Assembly: GCF_900324465.2 (NCBI RefSeq)
Contig: NC_046616.1
Location: 3,130,490 to 3,194,489, forward strand
From: Anabas testudineus
Taxonomy: Eukaryota > Chordata > Actinopteri > Anabantiformes > Anabantidae
Reading direction: 5' to 3'
DNA length: 64,000 bases
Shown piece after piece: positions 1 through 10,999 of this stretch. Below the pieces are notes generated by a model. It searched no databases, was not told where the DNA came from, and worked only from the letters and a program-made list of their open reading frames with translations. Positions within the stretch are counted from its first letter, which is position 1. Each line of letters starts with the position of its first letter. The position numbers and the translations under genes are program-made.

Positions 1-661
1 CAGAAGAACACTGACTTTAATTCTCTTTTGAGTGATTTTGGATGGGTAACGCAGAGGGTCACAGATAGCCACATAACGATCAACTGATATCAGCACCATG
101 TTTACTACTGAAGTATTGACAGTGATAAAGGGTAAACAGTAAAACATGACACAGATCAGATCACCCAGAAGCCAGCAGGGTTCTATTAAGAGGATTTGAA
201 ATGGCATCACAAGGAGACCCACAAGGAAATCTGAGACCCCCAGAGAGAGAAGGAGGAGGTTGGTGGGAGTGTGGAGCTGCCTGGAGTGAGAGAACATCAT
301 TGCTGTGAAAATTACTTAAGTAGCAAGAACATTCATAGAATTACTACTGATTCAAATGGTTAAAAGCAGTGATCCCAACTGAAAATGCAGCATATCTAAA
401 CTATACAGTTGTTAAATAAAACATCCAGATAATAGTTTAACAAGTCTCACTACAACAACATAATAAATGGCAAGACATTTATCTCTGCCTGAAGTGGGAG
501 ATGGAGATGATGACCAGCAGGTTGAGAAACACAGTGAGCAGAGAGACGGAGGACAGCACAATATAAATAAGCAGTGCCTCAGAGTGAGGACGTGTGTGCT
601 TCCTGCAAGAAGAGTTGTGGAGCTGTGGAAAGCAGAGCACAGTTTTATCCAGCGTCTCCAT
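1..661 (-). CDS. TAAR olfactory receptor, class III type, cut by left window edge
   Basis: Seven-transmembrane amine-type odorant receptor of the plasma membrane (olfactory role inferred from the family). Exon 1 is 489-661 (ATG at 661, starting METLDKTVLCFP, sequon NSS before Cys, TM1 ending HFR). Exon 2 runs from 280 to beyond position 1 (TM2, ECL1, TM3 and the DRYVAICDP segment). The intron 281-488 has a GC donor and an AG acceptor. The start was chosen by alignment with the METL start of the sister genes; an in-frame ATG at 718 is less likely. The visible coding sequence appears identical by eye to the complete gene at 37899-39092, so this is its duplicate copy; the C-terminal half lies outside the window. 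Whether this is a real second gene or an uncollapsed haplotype cannot be told from the sequence. Confidence 0.9.
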
Positions 662-1834
662 CGTCAGAGACAAAGACTTGGAGGAGAAGCTGCTGAACAC
701 GTCCAGCTTTCTGGGCAAGTGTCTGACTCAGACAGCTAATTTACCTTTATGGATCTTACCCCTCTCCTCCTCCGGCATCACTCTGGGGCACTGCACTCCC
801 TGCTGCTCCCTCTCTCTCACTATACGTCACTCAGGCATATTCAGCTGTGGGAAAAGGAGGGAGTGTCCTCATGATAAACTGATTGTCTGATAGGTAAATG
901 TTCAGCAGAATAAAAAAAGTTGGACCTCAGTAACTGGGATTACTTGGCAGAAACACAGACCAAAACTGGACAATACACAGCTGTTGGAAATCAGAACAAA
1001 GAATCACATGCACTGTGCAGAGACTGAAAACGCACATTTGAGTTTGTGCTCCAGTCCAGTTTACCGTCCAACTATAATCCCAGGTATTCCAGACAGAAAG
1101 GAGGGACGCGAGTCTGTCCACTAGAGACTCAGCATGATGAGAATGGGAGGACTGAATTGTAACTCAAGTCTGAAATGGTTGAAAATGTATTGGAGTATGT
1201 CTTATAACTGGGGGACACAGGCTTTAAGTACTCTTGGACTGACACCATCCAACTCAATAGGCTGTGCAGCTCTCCTCTCACCTGATTTGCTGAAACTGTC
1301 AATTCACAGATGGTAGCTGGTCCTAGTCCTGCTAACCTGATTGCTTTAAGTATGTATTTGATGTCCTTACATCTGGTTTGCTATCAAATAATCGTTTTCA
1401 GAGTTCTGTTGGGTGTTTACACAGAAATCATGTAGTCTGTGATGAAGTCATTATAGTCTGTTAAACCACCCATGTGGCTCACAGTGTGCCTCTCAGTCCA
1501 CAGCCTCCATGTATCCCTGTAGGGAACCATTGCCCCCCTCCGCCCCCCAACCACATTTTCAGGTGGCAGGGTATAGACACTGGTAGAAGTACCAGGTTGT
1601 GATATGAACCTTCTCTCCTCCTGCTGCACTTTATATTGTTTATTTCTTACCCACCGTTTCCCCAACGTTTAAGGTTTAAGGTCCAGGAAAATGTAACATG
1701 ATACTTCAGGCTGGAGGAATTAAAGTAATGTTCCAATAATAAACAGAGATAGAAACTAGCAACCATGGCTGATGACTAAAGCTAGCAGCCCACCATCAAC
1801 AATTAAATGATGAATTTATATTTTCAGGACAGTT
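662..1834. other. Intergenic, no gene seen
   Basis: Upstream flank of the first receptor. No coding region or known repeat recognised. It matches 39093-40273 almost base for base, apart from small indels such as an extra 10-12 bp at about 39993 in the right copy. Confidence 0.6.
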
Positions 1835-2060
1835 AGGGCAGGCCTGGTGGCTCGATGGGTAGATCATTGGCCTTAGATTCAGAAAGTTTCAGAGTTCAAA
1901 CCCCGTCACAGACACCAGGTGTGTCCTTGACACTCCACGCTAGCTCCCCGGGCGCTGTATGTAGCTGCCCACTGCTCCCCCCAAGAGGATGGGTTAAACG
2001 CAGAGGACCAATTTCATTGCAACATGTAAATGTGACATGACAAATAAAGGCTGTTTGACT
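1835..2060 (+). repeat. tRNA-derived SINE
   Basis: A tRNA-like head shows an A-box-like TGGCTCGATGGGTAG and a B-box-like GAGTTCAAACCCC. It is followed by a tRNA-unrelated body and an AATAAAGGCTG tail. The same insertion is present at 40274-40500 in the duplicate segment, so it predates that duplication. Confidence 0.7.
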
Positions 2061-2500
2061 GCTACATTATCCATGTAAAAAAAAGTTTTAACCTCTAAAG
2101 ACAGTCTGAGGGTTTGTTAGAAACAGCTGTTTACTAGGATGAACGGGAAGTCTCCTAGCAACAAATGCATCATGTGTCCATGCAGAGGTGCATCGTTTGT
2201 TTTTTTAACACCTTAAATTGCACTGAGACCCACATGTTATCCGACACTAATGCAAGCTGGTGTGAAAAGCTTTGTGTGTTGTTGGTTCCCTTGCTACTAT
2301 TGTTAAATTGTTTTTCTAATTAACGAGTTAAATTCTGTAGAAACATTAGAGACAACATGACAAAATATTAAACTCTTATCAAAGACAATTTTCATAAAGT
2401 CTGTGTACAGAAATAAAATTTGATTGTATACAGTATACACCTACAAGCCACAGCATTACCAGTATTTGAGCGTTCAGGACCTGTGGATATCCCAAGTGGG
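2061..2500. other. Intergenic; holds a short shared non-coding element
   Basis: No gene. Positions 2195-2269 resemble 22382-22459 upstream of another receptor gene (see findings) and are repeated at 40641-40714. Confidence 0.5.
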
Positions 2501-3340
2501 CCTTAAACAAGGTGGCAACCTGTTCCAGGAAAAGAACAAGGGAACAGTCGTAGTCCCAGGGCCTACGCAAAAACATGGTCATACCTTAGATGACTAGGAT
2601 TTCAGAGAAGCTAAAAAGGATTTTCAGAAAACACAACATACCCGTCTACTTCAAACCCACTAACACACTTAAGACAGAAACTTACATACGTACATCCTAA
2701 AGACCAGACTCCAAAACACAAGGTGAACAATATACAGTAGTGTATGTGGTCCAATGCAGTAAGGAATGTTTTAAATTGTACATTGGAGAAACCAAAGCCA
2801 CTACACAGGAGGATGGCGCAGCACAGGAGAGTAATACCTCAGGTCCTGAATCAGCTGTAACCTTCATCTTAAGGATAAAGGACACTCATTTAAGGACTGT
2901 GACGTTCAAATATTGGATTAAGAGGACAAGTGGTTAGAGAGAGGGGTGAGGGAGGCCTTGCATGTGCAAATCAACACTCCCTCTCTTAATAGAGGTGGAG
3001 GACTTAGACACAACCTGTCTTCTATTTATCATGCTGTACTTTAATCTATCCCAAAAAAGGCCAGAACCAGTTCACACCTGCACCAGGTTGGACACACTTA
3101 ACAACCCATTTAGGTGTTAAGATGGGGTGGGCAGAGGTGCGACCATTACATCCTTCACATCTCCCCCATCTTTTGTTTCACCTAACGAGCCTAATCAGGG
3201 AAAGGGGTGGCGTGAAACCAGTCTTGGAGCATAAATTTGTGGCCTCTAACTAACTATCTTCAGACTGAAGAAGCTACTTGGATGAACAGCAAAACGTTTC
3301 AACATCCAGTTGCCATGACTCAACTTCCAGATTGGGCAAG
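2500..3340 (+). mobile_element. Penelope-like retroelement, 3' part with GIY-YIG endonuclease remnant
   Basis: Translated pieces fit the end of a Penelope-like ORF: ISEKLKRIFRKHNIPVYFKP at about 2600-2658, then VYVVQCSKECFKLYIGETK at about 2740-2796, which is the GIY-YIG core, then SLNRGGGLRHNLSSIYHAV at about 2982-3037. The known 3' tail motif (CTGAAGAAGCTACTTGGATGA ... ACTCAACTTCCAGA) is at about 3262-3333. Frames are interrupted, so the copy is dead. In the duplicate at 40945-41371 the middle (2611 to about 3037 here) is missing. Left boundary is approximate. Confidence 0.75.
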
Positions 3341-3534
3341 ATTAAGAACAACCTCATGGAGGGAGGTGTTAATGTGTCCAAATCAACAATTAAAATATCA
3401 GGAGATATCTTGTCTATTTTTAATCAGTGTTAATGACCAGATTAACGTCTGCCATAAAATGTTTTTAAAGAAAAGCATATAAATGATTAGTGATGAAAGG
3501 GGTAAAATACAGAGGCACATACCACTTCAGCCAG

Positions 3535-4717
3535 AAGCCATTTGAAATCATAGAGGCCAAAGAGGAAGCCAGGGACCACGTGAGAGGTGAAGGTTCATGG
3601 GAACGTGGAACTGCCTGAAGGGAGATAATAGTTGTGTCAGTAAAGAATGACTTATGATGACGATGCCGCTGTTGGATAAAGTAGTAGCTTTTGAAAATCA
3701 GTAACAGGTGAAAGAATGGCGTAAATCTCTAGGTTTTAACTAAAAGGACCATAAAACTGCTTAAAAAGGATTAGGGTTAGCACCAAGTAAAAGGAAAAAA
3801 AAGGGCCACATTCACGCAGTAGGCCAGCTGAGTTAATTGGTCTCATTCTATAAAACAGTAGTTATAAATGTTAGTGATAGCAGCAAAACTGTGCTAAAAA
3901 ACAGGACACACCAAGGTAACAAGTTGAAACGGTGAAAAGTGAAATCAATTAAGAAAGAACCCAACATTTAAATTAATTATCAAAGATCCAGGGCTAGTTG
4001 AAAACAGCAGAGCCAACTGTCCTATAATGAAACCCAAAGGTCAACCGCCTTTTTCAGCTGGTAAAACCCACAATATGTATTATAACAACAGTTTCACGTC
4101 ATCATTATCAAAGCAGGACATGCATAAAATGTGTTCAACATCTTCTGGAATGTCACACCACTGCAAAGACATTTCCTGTCTACATCTAATATAGAACTGA
4201 TCTACACCTGCATGCGCAATAAATATATTTCCCTCTGGGATTTACAATATTTTTCAATGGTGAATACTCAACTTTGTAAATTTACCTCGTCTCTGCGCCT
4301 TCAATTGGTCTTTATTAACAGTTTTCTGTAAATTATGAGACATGTCTCCCATCTGTTTCCCAATCCCATTCTTTCGACCATGTAAAAGAGTTTGACCAGT
4401 TGCCATGTGCTCTTATAACTCAATTGGCAATTGCTTCCTGGTGTGAGTGGGTGGAGCTCAGTTCCTTAATCCCATGGTGCCTTCAAGGCCTGTTGCTCTA
4501 TGACAGCACCACGACGTAATAATCCTCAAAAAACAGACTGCTAAAGCTAAATTTTTTAATATCATCCTTAAATGGGGGACAGAGATGATGACCTGTAGGT
4601 TGATAACCCCAGTGAGTAGACTGATGGAGGAGAGGGGACGGTAAATGAGTATTGTCTCAGAGTGAAGGTCTAAGTGTGTTGTCGAAAGCTGAGTTTATGT
4701 TCCTCCAGTGTTTCCAT
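3535..4717 (-). pseudogene. Old TAAR relic (exon 1 and start of exon 2)
   Basis: Exon 1 relic at about 4568-4717. The reverse strand shows an ATGGAAACAC start (METL) and sequence that aligns along the TM1 exon of the other receptors, with substitutions and indels. Exon 2 relic at about 3535-3614. An acceptor-like CTTCAG is followed by GGCAGTTCCACG (compare GGCAGCTCCACA), and the similarity continues through the TM2 segment to CATTTGAAAT. The rest of exon 2 is gone. The same relic sits at 41553-42738 in the duplicated segment. It is much more diverged than the other pseudogenes here, so it is an early casualty of the cluster. It cannot encode a receptor. Confidence 0.7.
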
Positions 4718-5904
4718 CATCAAAGAGGAGGCTGCTAAACACTCCTAGCTTTCCTGTGGAAGTTTCTGTAGTAGATTCATCTTCATTATCTTTCTATTCA
4801 GCTTAGTGGTTCCATGATGGTGGATTGACCTACTCACCTCAGCAGTCTCACTCCTTTTTCTACTGAAAACAGAACTCTGGAACTTTCTCTGCACCTAAAT
4901 CCCCATTTAAAAGAGCCTCATTAAAACATAAACAAAGAGCCCTGTGGTTATAGTTCTTCTCCTTGGCTTAGACACAGTATTGTACATTATACCTCACTTG
5001 TAAGTCGCTTTGGAGTAAAGAATCTGCTAAATCACTAATGGGAAATGTGCCTCTGCCTTAATGGTATCCAGTGTAAAACCTGCTAAATCTATAAGCTTCC
5101 CACACTCTACTGCTCCACTAAAAAAAAATGCCTCGAGGTGCTTTCTGCACACAACTATGTGGTGCAGGCTTGCATGACTTTTATTGCAATCCAAACCATT
5201 TATTTCCACTAATACTAATAATTTTACTAACGGTCTGTGAGGATTTGTTTGTTTTAACCTATATTAATAAAGAAATCTGATTTCCTTCATGGTTGAATTA
5301 ATAAAAATGCAAATCAGATATCAATATTTGATACAAAATATAAATACAATTATTACCTTATATTGTTCTTACAATTATACTGAAACAAATAGAGTTTTAA
5401 TTTTAGCCTATTAATACACCACAATAAACATATACCTTGAACAATTAGACTGATAATGATGGACAAAAGAATAACAGAAATTTGATGCAAATATCGAGTG
5501 ATTTTGATGAATACTTTATTAATGCAATATGTAAAGGTAATCCACATTTAAAACCAATAGAATAAAATATTGCTGGTAGATTAAACATAAATTTAAATCA
5601 ATGGCAGAAACAATCAGTCTCTTCACAAGAATTAGACAATGTACTGTATAACTCCTGCACAGTTCATCTTAATGTTTGCATGCAATGAAGTTACAAAAGA
5701 ATAATCATCCTGCACATGTAATTAATGCAACAGAATAAAGATATAAAAATGTAAATTCAAAATCTATTGCAATTTATTTATTGCAACATCATCTTAAAAT
5801 AAGTTCTTTTCATTTAAGTGAGTCAGCAACTGAGCACATGAAATTAATTTGCTCCATCACAGTGAAGGCTGCATGTCTCTTTTCAGTCACTCCACAGTTT
5901 CTCT
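4718..5904. other. Intergenic, AT-rich, no gene seen
   Basis: 3' flank of the receptor ending at 5905. The part from about 5235 on recurs at 43250-43927 and again at 50190-50882, marking three copies of this flank. Nothing coding recognised. Confidence 0.6.
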
Positions 5905-6702
5905 TTACAATAAGTTGCACTCACGGGAGTTAGGTCTCAATATTGCAAGTGTAACAATGAGCTTCAGAGATTTTCGAAACCAGGAATAGAAAAAGGCATA
6001 GATCACAGGATTTAGACAGGAGTTAAAATACACTAGAAATAAAATAAACCTGTTTGTTACAGAATCTAATATAAGGCCAAAGAGAGGGACACAATATGAT
6101 GGACAGTAACATGTGAGGAACACAGCTACGATGACACCAAGAGTCCTGGCTGCTTTCAGCTCTGATTTCTTTGCATTTGTTGAATGCTGCAGTTTGCCTC
6201 CTAAATTGTGGGAACGCATGGAACGAGCCTGAGACACAGCCACCACAAACACTTTAATATACAGAATAATGATGGATGAAATGGGGATGATGAATCCAAA
6301 GACAAGGTCGACAGTTATGATTATGTTAATCCCACATTCTCCATAGCAGGAGTTATACCTGCCTGGTTGTTTCAGGTTGTCAGATAAAAACATAAAACTG
6401 TAGAAAACAGAATAAATCCAACACAGGAGAACAGAGATTCGAACTCTATTTACAGTTATCTTTGCAGAGTAACGCAGAGGGTCACAGATAGCAACATAAC
6501 GATCGACTGATATCAGCACATGTTTACTACTGAGGCACAGACAGTGATAAAGGGTACGAAATGATACAGAGCACAGACCAGGTCACCAAGGAACCAACAT
6601 GGTTCTGCTAAGAGGATTTGAAATGGCATCACGATGAGACCCACAAGGAAGTCTGAGACAGCCAGAGAGAGAAGGAGGAGGTTGGTGGGAGTGTGGAGCT
6701 GC
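5905..6702 (-). pseudogene. TAAR exon 2, frameshifted copy; exon 1 lost in gap
   Basis: Second exon of a class III TAAR, duplicate of 43928-44726. From DRYVAICDP (about 6507) to the stop at 5905 it is open and almost identical to the duplicate: Asp 5.42 in the ITVDLVFGF stretch, CYCP in TM6, NSCLNPVIY in TM7. At about 6515 one base is missing relative to the duplicate (CAGCACATG against CAGCAACATG), which breaks the frame between TM2 and TM3. The acceptor is at 6702, and the sequence gap begins 16 bp further on, so exon 1 is not present. Either a pseudogene copy or a sequencing error in a redundant contig end; the intact version is at 43928. Confidence 0.85.
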
Positions 6703-6718
6703 CTGGAGGGAGAGTGTT

Positions 6719-6819
6719 NNNNNNNNNNNNNNNNNNNNNNNNNNNNNNNNNNNNNNNNNNNNNNNNNNNNNNNNNNNNNNNNNNNNNNNNNNNNNNNNNN
6801 NNNNNNNNNNNNNNNNNNN
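6719..6819. other. Assembly gap (run of N)
   Basis: About 100 N, the size often used for a gap of unknown length. The left side is inside the intron of the receptor at 5905. The right side starts within exon 1 of a different receptor, so the two sides do not belong to the same gene. Confidence 0.98.
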
Positions 6820-6837
6820 TTTCTCCAGTTTCTCCAT
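6820..6837 (-). CDS. TAAR exon 1, first codons only (rest in gap)
   Basis: ATG at 6837 opens MEKLEK and then the gap begins. The upstream context (LSSL before the Met) matches the 5' leader of the sister genes. The duplicate-derived gene on the other side of the gap should start MKTIEKPEL, as at 45076, so this is the 5' end of another receptor whose remainder is unassembled. Confidence 0.65.
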
Positions 6838-7682
6838 CAGAGAGGAAAGACGCTGCTGAACACTTTCCCAGCAGTGATACGTCATGCGACTGACCCATCT
6901 CCCTCCTCCCCACTGTTGGATCTTTCTCCCTCAGGTTTTGCATGATTCATCTGTCTCTTCATCACTTTCAGAAACTTCACTTCTTTTTTTTCATTTCTGG
7001 CTAAACTACACTAAACACAGAATAAGTTATATAGAGTTCTTTAATACACAGCAAACGTTTTACTTATTAAAACTATGTTTACACAGTATTATGATAAAAT
7101 CACAAAAGATGTAAATATCAGCGATCAGAGCAAATAGGCTGATCAATCTCATGTAAACTGTGTTAGTTAAACTGAGCATTGAAACAGGGAAAGTAGCTGG
7201 TTTCAAATTCACTATCATGACACCCATCCCTCCACTGTTTACTACATCCATTCATTACCTGCAGTTAAGTTTTCCCAACTAATGAACTTTATCAGCATCT
7301 TCCAGGCCTCAGTGAATGTTGGCTCATTGTGAATTTTGTGATTTGTACTTGTGGTTAATAATGATAAAAATTATAAATGTACAGTACTTATATTGTGATA
7401 ATGTTTTTTTATTGTACGAGGTACTTCATCACAGAAATTGTATTATGTTGTTTATGCTGCAAATTAAATATGGGAATTAAATATGGGACATCAATGTACA
7501 TGATCAGTAACTGAACACAGGCTTTATCTGAGCTGCTCCATTGCATTGCTGAACATGCAATGAAGAAAGTTTCAACTGGTGGAACATCATGTGAATAAAA
7601 TATTCAATATAACATCACATACAGGATTTTTGTCTCCTCATAAAAACAGTTCAGCCCTTTTCAGTCACTCTACAAATTTTCT
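6838..7682. other. Intergenic, no gene seen
   Basis: Upstream region of the gap gene and 3' flank of the next locus. AT-rich; no coding region or known repeat recognised. Confidence 0.5.
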
Positions 7683-8833
7683 TTACATTAAGTTTTTCTG
7701 ACGGGAGTGAGGCTGCAGGATCTCAAGTGTTAAAATGAGTTTAACAGATTTTCTAAACCAGGGGTAAAAACAAGCGTAGATCACAGGGTTTAGACAGGAG
7801 TTGAAATATGACATAAAAAATAAAAATAGGTAGAAGAGCCTATTATACCGTCATAGCCAGAGAGAGACATACAGTACGAGGGAGTGTAACACATGAGAAA
7901 CACAGCAACAACCACACCAAGAGTCCTGGCTGCTTTCAGCTCTGATTTCTTCACAGTTACAGTCTTTGAACGCTGCACTTTGACAGCTGCAATGTGGGAG
8001 CGCATGGAACGAGCCTGAGACACAGCAACTACAAACACTCTCATATACAGAATGATGATGGAGGAAATGGGGATGATAAAGGCTAAAACAAGGTCAACAG
8101 CTCCATTTAAGTTAATCACACATTCTCCATAGCAGGAGTTATACCTGCCTGGTTGTTTCAAATTCTCAAATAAAATCATGAAGCTGTAAAAAACACAGTA
8201 AATCCAACATAAGAGAACAGAGATTTGAACTCTCTTTGATTGATTCTAGTAGAGTAATGCAGAGGGTCACAGATAGCAACATAACGATCGACTGATATCA
8301 GCACCATGTTTGTTATTGATGCATAGACTGTTATAAAAAGGAAAAAATAATACACAACACAGACCAGTCACCCAGGAGCCAGCAGGGATCTGTTAATAGA
8401 ATTTGAAAAGGCATCACATGAGACCTACAAGGAAGTCTGAGACAGCCAGAGAGAGAAGGAGGAGGTTGGTGGGAGTGTGGAGCTGCCTGGAGGGAAGAAA
8501 ATCATCACATTGAATAATTAGTTAGCAGTTAGTTTTGTTAAAAACAGTAATATTAAGTGAAACCACCAATTTTTACTGAAAGCACTGTTTGAACAAAAGT
8601 CACTAATTTCACACAAATACATCTCAATAACAAATTTTCTAAGCTAAGAATTATCTGTGCCTGAAGTATGAGATGGAGATGATGACCAGCTGGTTGAGTA
8701 ACACAGTGAGCAGAGAGATGAACGACATCAGAGTGTAAATGATCATAGACTCAGAAAGAGGACGTTTGTGTTTCTTGCAGGAGGTGTTGAAGAGCTGTGG
8801 AAAACAGAGTTCATCTTCCTCCAGTTTCTCCAT
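7683..8833 (-). pseudogene. TAAR with several frameshifts
   Basis: Exon 1 (8661-8833, ATG at 8833, MEKLEEDELCFPQLFNTSC, TM1 ending SYFR) is open and has a GC donor. Exon 2 (7683-8486) reads as a class III TAAR but only piecewise. By comparison with its sisters it has small indels around the TM2 to ECL1 region (about 8365-8430), after the DPLHYS segment (about 8240) and in ECL3 (about 7800-7850). The readable middle part (about 7850-8179) has Asp 5.42 in AVDLVLAF and CYTP in TM6, and TM7 keeps SCLNPVIY. All breaks are 1-2 bp, so either a young pseudogene or a poorly polished stretch next to the gap. Otherwise the layout, lengths and C-terminus are normal. Confidence 0.85.
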
Positions 8834-9092
8834 CAACAGAGAGAGAGTGAAGATGAATCTGCTAAACAGTGTCAAAGCTAATTTATGCCCCCCCACCCCT
8901 CTGATTTTGCATAACACCCTCCACCCTACCCACATCTTCATCACTCTCTGAAGCAACTTTCCTAAAAGTAACAGTACAGTAGTGACTACACAGCATGCCT
9001 TGGGGTAAGGTAAGAATTTAAAATAAACTTCGGCCATATTAAAACAAAATACACAGAAAAAAAGACGATTCCTCTGTAAAGAAATATTTTTT

Positions 9093-9960
<868 letters not shown>

Positions 9961-10999
9961 TGAAACCAGTAAACCCAGCATAAGGGGATTTAAGGGGTTT
10001 AAGAGGCATTTTAAGATACATGTATTTTTGTTTATACTTATGATCTAGTTAGTATACTACTTGACAGACATAGTTTGCATTGTTGTAGTTAGTCGTATAT
10101 TTAGCAGGCTCTTGTTTTCATATGGACTGTGTCTGTTGGCTCATCTGTTTGGTTTTATATGTTGTACATATGATTGTATGTGTAAAGTGTAACAAATCTT
10201 AATGACAACATTTTCAAATTGTCATTGTCTGAACGGATGTTAGGAAAGAACTGGACCCAGGAAGTGTTTGGCCCCTCAATGTGCCCTTACAGAACCTCAC
10301 TGTGTGCTGTGTAAAAGTCTTAAGGTGGAGTTGGCTGTTGTGGAAAAGGGAGTCAAAGTTTGTTGTGAGTTTATTATGAGATACCACACATCATCTTCAT
10401 TTTGTTAATAATTAATTAATTAATGTCCCTTTCAGTTTCTTTTGAACAATGGGTTTCAGCCGTCAGACATAAGACTAAGCCATAGAACTAAGGGGAAAGC
10501 AAAGTACCACTGCTATGTGCAAGTGATTGAAGAAAGGCAGCAGTTTTTTTATCACTGACATTTTTGCAGGAAACTGAACCCAGGGCTGTGAATGAGTCAA
10601 GTTCATGTCTTACATGTGCAAAATGTAACACAGTATGTCATTCCACCAATAATCATTCAGTTTCAAAAGGACTAACCATCATTTTTTGGTTTAATTCAGC
10701 CTATAACAATCTCTGATGGACGTTTTTTAAGCTACTTACAAAAGTCAGAGGTTTGTCTGTATCTTATATATATAAGTTTCAACATGGCACTGAAAAGTTA
10801 CTTTAATCGGAATTAGATGAAATATGTTTTATATAAAGATGAATACTAATATATAATAATTGTTTTATTTTATTTATATGCAAAACACAAAATAACTCAG
10901 TGTTCTTCTCTCTTTGGTGACTAAGTAACATGTGAACAACTTCATATTTCTCATTCACTTATATCGTTTGTCTCCTTTTCTTTACACCATGGTTTCTCT
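9961..10999. other. Intergenic, no gene seen
   Basis: AT-rich flank 3' of the next receptor. Contains a short (ATTA)n run at about 10408-10424. No coding region or known repeat recognised. Confidence 0.5.

Noticed and set aside
467-739. Plus-strand open frames opposite the TM1 exons (also near 12100, 33384, 38898, 44.9, 47.7, 52.5, 58.0 and 60.9 kb)
   Set aside because: They recur at the same position opposite every exon 1 and are mirror frames of the conserved coding strand, with no independent conservation.
5353-5547. Open frame of 64 codons repeated at 43374 and 50325
   Set aside because: Repeated only because the receptor 3' flank was duplicated; no start context, domain or codon signal.
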